The notes under the pieces were generated by a model, which had not been told where the DNA came from, made no database searches, and saw only the letters and a program-made list of their open reading frames with translations. A stretch of DNA of 64,000 bases from Luteimonas kalidii (GTDB taxonomy: Bacteria; Pseudomonadota; Gammaproteobacteria; Xanthomonadales; Xanthomonadaceae): the NCBI RefSeq assembly GCF_029887935.1, contig NZ_JARXRO010000014.1, forward strand, positions 288,796 to 352,795, written 5' to 3'. The translations under genes were made by a program, and so were the position numbers. Shown here piece by piece: positions 32,580 through 39,683 of this stretch; the stretch's first letter is position 1, and each line of letters begins with the position of its first letter.

Positions 32580-32654
32580 GGGCGGTTAGCTCAGCGGTAG
32601 AGCATTGCCTTCACACGGCAAGGGTCGCAGGTTCGAACCCTGCACCGCCCACCA
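32580..32654 (+). tRNA. tRNA-Val (anticodon CAC)
   Basis: 75 nt including encoded CCA. Acceptor stem GGGCGGT (32580-32586) pairs with ACCGCCC (32644-32650); discriminator A. The anticodon loop TTCACAC reads CAC. D-arm and GGTTCGAACC T-arm are intact. It marks the left side of the injection-system region. Confidence 0.97.
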
Positions 32655-33199
32655 TCTCTGCGTTTCCCCTGCGGGACAGGAACAGCCGGCGCATGCCGGC
32701 TTTTGCTTGTCTGGTACAGCGACAGGTGGTGTGCCGCCCGGAGCCGGGCAAGCGTCGCGATGCATCGACAAGCCGGGGCCACGTGGCGATGGGTCCGTCC
32801 AGCTCCGCGGGCGCGCATGTCACCCGGCCCCGCCGAATCACGACGTCCTCCGGCCAGGGTGGTGGCATAACGCGTCGGCCATCACATATCCGCATCGTCG
32901 GCTCGGACTTCCGCCGAACGGGGGCGCCGCCATGTCCGTCCGCGTGCGGGGTTGCCGTTCTCTTCCACCGAACACGCATGGCATGCGGCCGACACCGGAA
33001 ATGGCGCGCACCACGCGCTCTGCGAAACGGCGGCGATGCGGCGGTGCGGTCATGGGCCGTGGGCCGCATGCGTGGCCGCCGGATGCCATTCGGTTCGACA
33101 ACTCGACACAGGGGATACACCGCGCAGCAAGCGCAGGCCTGCTCGCGATTCGCGGGCGGCACGCGCCCTCGCGGCACGCGTGCGCCATGCGGAGGATGC
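32655..33199. other. 545-bp region between tRNA-Val and the sigma-54 activator
   Basis: It holds the tRNA terminator at its left end and probably the promoter of the activator gene at its right. I see no convincing sigma-70 promoter; TTCGAC-16-TACACC around 33094-33121 is a weak candidate. No tRNA-derived repeat, integrase fragment or supported gene was found. Confidence 0.45.
32684..32704 (+). terminator. Terminator of tRNA-Val
   Basis: Stem AGCCGGC (32684-32690) with GCCGGCT (32695-32701), loop GCAT, then a T-run (32701-32704) followed by more T-rich sequence. It lies 30 bp after the tRNA. Confidence 0.75.
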
Positions 33200-34231
33200 A
33201 TGAAGCCGGAGCCCCCACCCCTGTCCGAGTCCGCTGGATGCCATCGCGACCGCGCCACCGGCGCCGACCGGCCACCGCAGGGCCTGCTGGGCGCATCGGC
33301 CGCGTTCGAGCGTCTGGTGGCGGACATCCGCCTGCTGGCGCGCACCGATGCGCCGGCGCTGATCGATGGTGAAACCGGCTCCGGCAAGGAACTCGCGGCC
33401 CGCGCCATCCACTACCTGGGCCAACGCGGCAGCCGCCCGTTCGTACCGGTGAACTGCGGGGCGATCCCGGAGGCGCTGTTCGAGTCGGAACTGTTCGGCC
33501 ACATCCGCGGCGCCTTCACCGACGCGCGTACGCCGCGCACCGGCCTGGTGTCCCATGCCGAAGGCGGCACCCTGTTCCTGGACGAGATCGACACCCTGCC
33601 GCCAAAGGGGCAGGTGGTGCTGCTGCGCTTCCTGCAGGACCGGCGCTACCGGGTGCTCGGGCAGTCGCAGGAAACCGTGTCCGACGCGCGCATCCTGGCC
33701 GCCAGCAACCGCTGCCTCGAGGACGAGGCGGCAGCCGGACGCTTCCGCAGCGACCTGCTCTACCGGCTCAACATCCTGCGGCTGCGTGTTCCGCCGCTGC
33801 GCGACCGCGGCGACGACGTGCCGCTGCTGTGCCGCCACTTCGCACGCATCTACGCGAACCGCTACGACCTGCCCTGCCCCGAATTCCCGCCGCAGGCGCT
33901 GGCGCGGCTGCAGGCCCGGGCCTGGCCCGGCAACGTGCGCGAACTTGAGAGCGCGGTACACCGGATGGTGCTGCAGGGGGTGACGGAGCAGTCCGAGGTG
34001 TATGGCCCAGATTCCGCAGCGGACACGTCGGCAGGCCCGGGACCCGCGAGCTTCAGAGACGCCAAGGCCGAGGCGATCGCCTCGTTCGAGCGTCGTTACC
34101 TGTGCAACGTGATGGCACATACCGGCGGCAACGTCAGCGCCGCGGCGCGACTCGCACAGACCGACCGCCGCGCACTCGGACGCCTGCTGAAGAAGCATGG
34201 CGTCGACTGCGATCGCTACCGCAACGGCTGA
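33200..34231 (+). CDS. Sigma-54-dependent transcriptional activator (no receiver domain)
   Basis: 343-aa bacterial enhancer-binding protein. It has only a short N terminus (about 28 aa, no receiver, GAF or PAS domain), then the AAA+ domain: Walker A GETGSGKE (57-64), L1 loop GAFTDA (104-109, where the consensus is GAFTGA), Walker B GGTLFLDE (122-129) and arginine-finger region RFRSDLLYRLN (181-191). The C-terminal Fis-type HTH is GGNVSAAARLAQTDRRALGRLLKKHG. The ATG at 33200 follows GGAGG (33191-33195). It sits 236 bp upstream of a -24/-12 promoter that opens the injection-system operon, so it is very likely the operon's dedicated activator. With no sensor domain it may be controlled by its own level, by a partner protein, or be constitutively active. 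This resembles PspF-type activators. Confidence 0.92.
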   Translation: MKPEPPPLSESAGCHRDRATGADRPPQGLLGASAAFERLVADIRLLARTDAPALIDGETGSGKELAARAIHYLGQRGSRPFVPVNCGAIPEALFESELFGHIRGAFTDARTPRTGLVSHAEGGTLFLDEIDTLPPKGQVVLLRFLQDRRYRVLGQSQETVSDARILAASNRCLEDEAAAGRFRSDLLYRLNILRLRVPPLRDRGDDVPLLCRHFARIYANRYDLPCPEFPPQALARLQARAWPGNVRELESAVHRMVLQGVTEQSEVYGPDSAADTSAGPGPASFRDAKAEAIASFERRYLCNVMAHTGGNVSAAARLAQTDRRALGRLLKKHGVDCDRYRNG

Positions 34232-34290
34232 GACGGAAGGCAGCGCATGGACCGCGCCTCCCCAGCACGACACGATGCCTCGCGCCAGGG

Positions 34291-34308
34291 TGCGACGGTC
34301 CTGTCGCA
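34291..34308 (+). promoter_or_regulatory. Palindromic candidate enhancer (UAS) for the sigma-54 activator
   Basis: TGCGACGGTCCTGTCGCA: 6-bp inverted arms TGCGAC/GTCGCA with a 6-bp spacer. It lies about 160 bp upstream of the -24 element, the usual distance for enhancer-binding protein sites. Binding is inference; I did not find a second clear copy. Confidence 0.4.
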
Positions 34309-34466
34309 TGGGTGGGGCGGCGATGTCCCACCCGCTGCGCACGCGCGCCATCCCGCACCACGCCGCGTGTCCGGGTGGCGATCCGCCCGGCGCAGCTGCG
34401 ATGCCGGGCACCCATGCCGCCGCCCGACCCTGGCGCAACCCGTTGATCCGGAACGGCAGCACACGC

Positions 34467-34481
34467 TGGCACGCGGCTTGC
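34467..34481 (+). promoter_or_regulatory. Sigma-54 (-24/-12) promoter of the eCIS operon
   Basis: TGGCACGCGGCTTGC matches TGGCACG-N4-TTGC exactly, with GG and GC ten bases apart. The expected transcription start is near 34493, leaving 15 nt to the ATG at 34508. It is the only such site I found in the regulator-operon interval. Confidence 0.85.
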
Positions 34482-34507
34482 GCCCGAACACGCCGGGCAC
34501 GTCATCG

Positions 34508-34810
34508 ATGGATCGGGCCATGTCGGGCGGCGAACGCGGACGCACTCGGGACCTGCAGCGCGCATTGCGCGGTTACCTGCTGCGGCATCCGGGCGCGGCC
34601 GACGGCATCGCCGGCATCCGCCTGTGGTGGTTGCCCGCGCACCTGCAGGGCGTGAGCGACCGCGAACTGCGCGGCGCGCTCGAGCACCTCGTCAGGGACC
34701 ACGCGATGCAGCGCACCGCCCTGGTCGACGGGGGCGAGCTCTACGCCTCGCTCGCCGCCGGCGAGCCCCGTGTCCATCACCCACCTCCGTCCCGTGCTAC
34801 CCGCCACTGA
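34508..34810 (+). CDS. Small winged-helix-like protein at the head of the eCIS operon
   Basis: 100 aa (or 96 aa from the ATG at 34520). The core (TRDLQRALRGYLLRHPGAADGIAGIRLWWLP...VSDRELRGALEHLVRDHAMQRTALVDGGELYAS) reads as a winged helix-turn-helix with the AADxxxGIxxWWL block seen in small proteins of phage-tail-like loci. The frame is open further upstream to 34247, but the sigma-54 promoter lies inside that part, so the start at 34508 is preferred. Function unknown; regulator or assembly factor are both possible. Confidence 0.7.
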   Translation: MDRAMSGGERGRTRDLQRALRGYLLRHPGAADGIAGIRLWWLPAHLQGVSDRELRGALEHLVRDHAMQRTALVDGGELYASLAAGEPRVHHPPPSRATRH

Positions 34811-34851
34811 AGCCCGTCGATCCCGCACCACCGCGTCCCAGGAGCAGTTCC

Positions 34852-36387
34852 ATGCCACAACCCCTCACCTATCCCGGCGTCTACATCGAGGAAGTCGCCA
34901 GCGGCGTGCGCACGATCACCGGCGTGGCCACCTCGATCGCGCTGTTCATCGGCTGGGCCGCGCGTGGCCCGGTGGACCGCGCCGTGCGCATCACCTCGTT
35001 CGCCGATTACGAGCGCCGCTTCGGCGGTCTCGACCAGCGCACCCTGCTCGGCTATTCGGTACGCCAGTTCTTCGACAACGGCGGCGGCGACGCCTACGTG
35101 CTGCGCCTGGCCGCGAGTGGCCTGGAGGATGAAGAAGAGGCCGGCCTCAACGCCGATACCGCGGAAGGCACCGCCGAAGGCCTGACCGTCCTCGCCAGTT
35201 CGCCCGGCGAATGGGCCAACGATGTCCGCGTGCGCGTCACCCGCCGACCCGCGGACGACGAGACCGATCCCGCCGATCCCACCGCCCAGCGCTTCAAGCT
35301 CGAGGTGATCGACCACGCCACCGAGGACCGGGTGGTCGAGGTGTTCGAGAACCTGTCGATGGACCCCGCCGACGCGCGCTACGCCGAGGACGTGGTCAAC
35401 GGACGGTCGCTGTTCGTCACGCTCCAGGCCGACGGCAGCCCGCCGGAAGATGCCGCGATGATCGAACTCGACGGCGGCGCCGACGGCGTGGCCTGGACTG
35501 CGGCGGACGGAGAGTTCCACACCGCGCTGCTCGCCAGCTTCGGCATCGGCACACCCACCGACCGCATCGACCTGTTCAACCTGGTCTGCGTGCCGGGACT
35601 GACCGACGACGCGACGATCCAGAGCCTGCAGGGCCGCTGCCGCGAGCGCCGGGCGTTCCTGATCGTCGATGCACCCGAAGGCGAGACGGTCGGGAACATG
35701 ATGACCGACGGGCTCGACGGCCTCACCGGCGCAGACGCCAACTACTCGGCGCTGTACTACCCCTGGGTGCGTGCACCCGATCCGCTCAAGCAGGGCGCGC
35801 CACGCGCGTTCCCGCCCTGCGGGTTCGTCGCCGGCGTGTACGCGCGCACGGATGCCAGCCGCGGCGTGTGGAAGGCGCCGGCCGGGATCGACGCCGGCAT
35901 CAACGGCGCCTCGGCGCTGGAAGTGGCGATGAGCGATGCCGAGAACGGCCAGCTCAACCCGCAGGGCATCAACTGCCTGCGCGCGCTGCCGGTGTACGGC
36001 TCGGTGGTGTGGGGCGCGCGCACCCTGCACGGCCACAACGACCGCGCCTCCGAATGGAAGTACGTGCCGGTACGGCGGATGGCGCTGTTTCTCGAGGAGA
36101 GCCTCTACCGCGGCACGCAGTGGGTGGTGTTCGAGCCGAACGACGAACCGCTGTGGGCGCAGATCCGGCTCAACATCGGCGCGTTCCTGCAGAACCTGTT
36201 CCGCCAGGGCGCGTTCCAGGGACGCACGCCGCGCGAGGCCTATTTCGTCAAGTGCGACCGCGAAACCACGACCCAGACCGACATCAACATGGGCATCGTC
36301 AACATCCACGTCGGCTTCGCGCCGCTGAAGCCGGCCGAGTTCGTGGTCATCCGGGTGCAGCAGATCGCCGGCGACATCCCAGTCTGA
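34852..36387 (+). CDS. Contractile tail sheath protein (Afp2-4/Pvc2-4-like)
   Basis: 511 aa. The N terminus PQPLTYPGVYIEEVASGVRTITGVATSIALFIGWAARGP is the classic sheath start whose strand links neighbouring subunits. The C-terminal tail_sheath_C region is visible (GINCLRALPVYGSVVWGARTLHG...WKYVPVRRMALFLEESLYRGTQWVVFEPNDEPLWAQIRLNIGAFLQNLFRQGAFQG) and ends IVNIHVGFAPLKPAEFVVIRVQQIAG. AGGAG precedes the ATG by 7 bp. Only one sheath gene is present, whereas Afp and PVC loci have three. Confidence 0.96.
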   Translation: MPQPLTYPGVYIEEVASGVRTITGVATSIALFIGWAARGPVDRAVRITSFADYERRFGGLDQRTLLGYSVRQFFDNGGGDAYVLRLAASGLEDEEEAGLNADTAEGTAEGLTVLASSPGEWANDVRVRVTRRPADDETDPADPTAQRFKLEVIDHATEDRVVEVFENLSMDPADARYAEDVVNGRSLFVTLQADGSPPEDAAMIELDGGADGVAWTAADGEFHTALLASFGIGTPTDRIDLFNLVCVPGLTDDATIQSLQGRCRERRAFLIVDAPEGETVGNMMTDGLDGLTGADANYSALYYPWVRAPDPLKQGAPRAFPPCGFVAGVYARTDASRGVWKAPAGIDAGINGASALEVAMSDAENGQLNPQGINCLRALPVYGSVVWGARTLHGHNDRASEWKYVPVRRMALFLEESLYRGTQWVVFEPNDEPLWAQIRLNIGAFLQNLFRQGAFQGRTPREAYFVKCDRETTTQTDINMGIVNIHVGFAPLKPAEFVVIRVQQIAGDIPV

Positions 36388-36397
36388 GGAGCGGACC

Positions 36398-36922
36398 ATG
36401 GCACAGTTTTCCGTCAACCCCACGCGCTTCGATCCCTACAAGAACTTCAAGTTCCGGCTGAAGTGGGACGGGCGCTACGTCGCCGGCATCAGCAAGTGCT
36501 CGGCGCTCAAACGCAGCACCGAGGTGGTCGAGCACCGCGAGGGCGGCGACCCGAGCACCTCGCGCAAGTCGCCCGGGCGCAGCAAGTACGAACCGCTCAC
36601 GCTCGAGCGCGGCGTGACCCACGATCCCGAGTTCGAGAAGTGGGCCAACAAGATCTGGAACTACGGCTCCGGGCTCGGTGCCGAAGTCTCGCTGCGCGAC
36701 TTCCGCAAGGACCTGATCCTCGAGGTCTACAACGAGGCCGGCCAGCTGGTGCTCGCCTATCGCATCTACCGCTGCTGGGTGTCGGAGTACCAGGCGCTGC
36801 CGGACCTGGACGCGAACGCGAACGCAGTAGCGATCCAGACCCTGAAGCTCGAGAACGAGGGCTGGGAACGCGACTACGAGGTCGCCGAGCCGTCCGAGCC
36901 CGTGTTCAGCGAGCCGGCGTGA
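36398..36922 (+). CDS. Tail tube protein (Afp1/5-like, gp19 family)
   Basis: 174 aa. The tube fold is recognisable from FDPYKNFKFRLKWDGRYVAGISKCSALKRSTEVVEHREGGDPSTSRKSPGRSKYEPLTLERGVTHDPEFEKWANKIWN and the closing VAIQTLKLENEGWERDYE. It stacks as hexamers inside the sheath and forms the lumen for cargo. It follows the sheath by 10 bp and overlaps the next start (TGATG). Confidence 0.96.
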   Translation: MAQFSVNPTRFDPYKNFKFRLKWDGRYVAGISKCSALKRSTEVVEHREGGDPSTSRKSPGRSKYEPLTLERGVTHDPEFEKWANKIWNYGSGLGAEVSLRDFRKDLILEVYNEAGQLVLAYRIYRCWVSEYQALPDLDANANAVAIQTLKLENEGWERDYEVAEPSEPVFSEPA

Positions 36923-37623
36923 TGGCGCAGGACGCGCAGCTACTGGCGCTGTGGGAAGCGGGCGTCGGCACGCGCGGCGCGCCGCGCGAGCGCTCGCTGC
37001 TCGGCCAGGCGCCGCGCTCGCTGGCCGAGCGCAACCGGCTGGCCCTGCAGCGGTATGCGGACCTGTTCGGCGCGGCTGCCGAGCTGATCGGGCGCTGTGC
37101 GCACTGCGGCACCGCGGTCGAGTTCGCCATCGACGCGCGCCACTGCGCCGAGGCGCTGCCGCCGCCCGGCGTGCACGCAGGAAACGGCGGCGAAGGCGAG
37201 CCCCACTGGCATGCACTCGACGCGCGCGACGACGCCCCCCGCTTCCGCCTGCCGACCCCCGACGACCTGCATGCCCTCGACGGCGTGGACGACACGGAGG
37301 TGTTCGCCGACGCCCTGCTGGCGCGCTGCGTGCAGGGCGAACTCCCGGCCACGGCCGAGGCGCGCGAAGCGATCGGCGCGCGGATGCAGGCGTTGATGCC
37401 CGGCGCGGCCCTGGATTTCTCGCTGCAATGCCCGGACTGCCGGCATGTCTGGGATGCGCCGCTGGATCCGGTGGACCTGCTGTGGCGCGTGCTGCGTGCC
37501 CAGGCCGAGCGACTGCTGGCGGACGTGGCGCTGATCGCGCAACGGTTCGGCTGGTCCGAGCGCGACATCCTCGCGCTGGGTCCCGTGCGGCGCGCCGCAT
37601 ACCTGCAACTGGCGGGAGGCTGA
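36922..37623 (+). CDS. eCIS/phage-tail accessory protein with two CxxC pairs
   Basis: 233 aa, hydrophilic and helical. Two Cys pairs (GRCAHCGTAVEF and LQCPDCRHVWDAP) flank a middle segment and probably bind one metal ion. Its place behind sheath and tube matches the T4-baseplate-type/gp51-like proteins of phage tails, which are assembly factors. That identity is inferred from context plus the C-terminal pattern WDAPLDPVDLLWRVLRAQAERLLADVALIAQRFGWSERDILAL, which fits the 'GWSExDILALs..RRxxYLxl' ending of this group. Confidence 0.75.
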   Translation: MAQDAQLLALWEAGVGTRGAPRERSLLGQAPRSLAERNRLALQRYADLFGAAAELIGRCAHCGTAVEFAIDARHCAEALPPPGVHAGNGGEGEPHWHALDARDDAPRFRLPTPDDLHALDGVDDTEVFADALLARCVQGELPATAEAREAIGARMQALMPGAALDFSLQCPDCRHVWDAPLDPVDLLWRVLRAQAERLLADVALIAQRFGWSERDILALGPVRRAAYLQLAGG

Positions 37624-37629
37624 CCCGAC

Positions 37630-38334
37630 ATGTCCGGGTTCCTACGCCGGCTTTCGCCACGGCATGCGGATGCGTTGCGCCCCGCCGCACCGCTGCGCGC
37701 GCTTGCGTCCGGACCGGCAGAGCCCGCGATCCAGGCGCGGGAGGGCCTTGCCGAGGCCAGTCTTGTGGATGTCGCGAACCACATTCCTGCGCACACCGCG
37801 GACATCGCGACATCGGCGCGCGCCGCCTCGACGAACGACCCCGCGCGCACTACGGCCACCGCTCCGGCGCATTACACGCCCGAGGCACCGGGACCGTCCG
37901 CCGCCGCGACATCCCGTCCGATGGCCCAACCCCTGCAACCCGCACCGGCACGGCCCGATGCCCCCGGGTTTGATGCCCCCGTGAACGAGGCCCTCGAACG
38001 ACCGGGCTTCGACGCGCATGGCCAAGCGACGCCGCCTGCGCCATCGACGCCGATGGTATTGTCACGCACGCCCGAGCCGGCCTCGCGCGCATCGCTGCCA
38101 TCCCCGATCGATGTCCGTCCGCCGCTGCATGCGTCGCCTCCGCTGTCTGCGAGCACCGTCGCCCGGCTAGACACCGCGGCCACCACGTCGGCGCCGCCCA
38201 CCATCCACCTCCATATCGACCGCATCGAAGTGCGCGCAGCCGCCCGGCCCGCGAGTCCGGCGCCCGTTCGACCACGCGCCGTGCCCGAGCCGCAGAGCCT
38301 GCACGATTACCTGCACGGGACGCGGCGCGGATGA
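37630..38334 (+). CDS. Disordered eCIS protein with a C-terminal HLHIDRIEVRA motif
   Basis: 234 aa. Almost all of it is low-complexity Pro/Ala/Ser/Thr. The only ordered-looking parts are the first 15 residues (SGFLRRLSPRH) and the last 45 (TIHLHIDRIEVRAAARP, then PEPQSLHDYLHGTRRG). Small proteins with this beta-strand motif and an SLxDYLxxR ending recur in phage-tail-like injection loci; their role is not known to me. It overlaps the DUF4255 gene by 4 bp. Confidence 0.7.
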   Translation: MSGFLRRLSPRHADALRPAAPLRALASGPAEPAIQAREGLAEASLVDVANHIPAHTADIATSARAASTNDPARTTATAPAHYTPEAPGPSAAATSRPMAQPLQPAPARPDAPGFDAPVNEALERPGFDAHGQATPPAPSTPMVLSRTPEPASRASLPSPIDVRPPLHASPPLSASTVARLDTAATTSAPPTIHLHIDRIEVRAAARPASPAPVRPRAVPEPQSLHDYLHGTRRG

Positions 38335-39683
38335 GCTCGCCGCTCGCCCTCGGTGCGGTCAGCGCGGTCCTGCGCAACCTGCTCGACGACGCGATGATCA
38401 CCAGCGTCGCGCCCGCGCTCGGCACCACCATCACTGTCACCGCGGTCGCGCCCGACACCATCGACCTCGACGACGAGCAGATGGCGCCGCGGCTCAACCT
38501 CTTCCTGCACCAGGTCACGCACAACACCGGCTGGCGCAACGCCGCCCTGCCCTCGCGCAATGGCGCGGGCGAGCGCACGACCAACGGCCCGCTGGCGCTG
38601 GACCTGCACTACCTGGTCACCGCCTACGGCCGCGCCGATTTCCAGGCCGAGATCCTGCTCGGACATGCGATGCACGTGCTGCACGAGCGCCCCTGGCTGG
38701 ACCGCGCCTCGATCCGCGATGCGCTGTCGCCCGGCCCGCTCGACCTCGGCATGTTCCCGCCGCAGGTCCAGGCCCTGTCGCAATCCGACCTTGCCGACCA
38801 GGTCGAGGCGATCAAGATCACGCCCGCCGCGCTCGGCATCGACGAGATGAGCAAGCTGTGGTCGGCGATCCAGACCCATTACCGGCCTTCCGCCGCCTAC
38901 CAGGTGTCGGTGGTGCTGATCGAGGGCACGCGCCCGGGTGTGTCGCCGCTGCCGGTGCTCTCGCGTGGTCGCGTCGATCCCGCCACCCAGCGCGATGCCG
39001 GCGTGCGGGTGAACCCGGACCTGCTGCCGTCGGTGCCGACCCTGTTGCAGGCCGTGCCGCCGGACATGCAGAAGACCGCGCGGCTCGGCGACGCCCTCGA
39101 GGTCTCGGGCATCCGCCTGGCCGGGACGGATCCGCGCGTGCGCCTGCGCCACCGCCTGCGCGAGGCGCCACTGGAACTGCCGGCCGCACTCGACGCAGAC
39201 GGCCGCGGCCTGCAGTTCGTGCTGCCCGCTGATGCCGCCGCGCAGGCCGGGTTGCCTGCGGGCGCCTGGCAGCTCAGCCTGGTGCTGACGCCCGCCGGCG
39301 AAAGCGAGCCTCGCGAGAGCAACGCCATCCCGCTGCTGCTGGGCGCGCGCCCGATGATCGACGCCAGCGGCGCACCGCTGGACCTGCCGGCGATCACGAT
39401 CGTGCGCAGTGCCGATCCTGCGCGAGTGCGCGTGACCCTCGCCACGCAGCCGCAGGTGCGCCCGCAGCAGCAGGCCGTGCTGATGCTCGGCACGCGCCAG
39501 TGCAACGCCAATCCACGCACCGCGGCGGGCGATGCGCTGGTGTTCGACTTCCCGGCCACGCTGGCGGCGGGCGACCACTACCTGCGCCTGCGCGTGGATG
39601 GCGTCGACAGCGAACTGGTGCTGCAGGCGCCGGACCAGGCACCGGTCTTCGATCCCGACCTGCTGGTAACGGTGCCGCCATGA
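38331..39683 (+). CDS. DUF4255 / Pvc16-type tail terminator protein
   Basis: 450 aa. The N-terminal 190 residues are the DUF4255 (Pvc16 N-terminal) domain: LGAVSAVLRNLLDDAM...DDEQMAPRLNLFLHQVTHNTGWRNAALPSRN...PLALDLHYLVTAYG...EILLGHAMHVLHERPWLDR...LWSAIQTHYRPSAAYQVSVVLIE. The remainder consists of beta-rich, Ig-like domains. In Afp/PVC this protein caps the tube and sheath and sets the end of the particle. It is followed with overlap by the ATPase gene, as in Afp15-16 order reversed. Confidence 0.92.
   Translation: MSSPLALGAVSAVLRNLLDDAMITSVAPALGTTITVTAVAPDTIDLDDEQMAPRLNLFLHQVTHNTGWRNAALPSRNGAGERTTNGPLALDLHYLVTAYGRADFQAEILLGHAMHVLHERPWLDRASIRDALSPGPLDLGMFPPQVQALSQSDLADQVEAIKITPAALGIDEMSKLWSAIQTHYRPSAAYQVSVVLIEGTRPGVSPLPVLSRGRVDPATQRDAGVRVNPDLLPSVPTLLQAVPPDMQKTARLGDALEVSGIRLAGTDPRVRLRHRLREAPLELPAALDADGRGLQFVLPADAAAQAGLPAGAWQLSLVLTPAGESEPRESNAIPLLLGARPMIDASGAPLDLPAITIVRSADPARVRVTLATQPQVRPQQQAVLMLGTRQCNANPRTAAGDALVFDFPATLAAGDHYLRLRVDGVDSELVLQAPDQAPVFDPDLLVTVPP

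Noticed and set aside
32580..32654. attL site at tRNA-Val with a matching attR in the window
   Set aside because: I found no second copy of the tRNA 3' end at the right border and no integrase gene.
34247..34507. N-terminal extension of the small winged-helix-like protein back to 34247
   Set aside because: The sigma-54 promoter at 34467-34481 lies inside it and the 87 extra residues are low-complexity with no motif.
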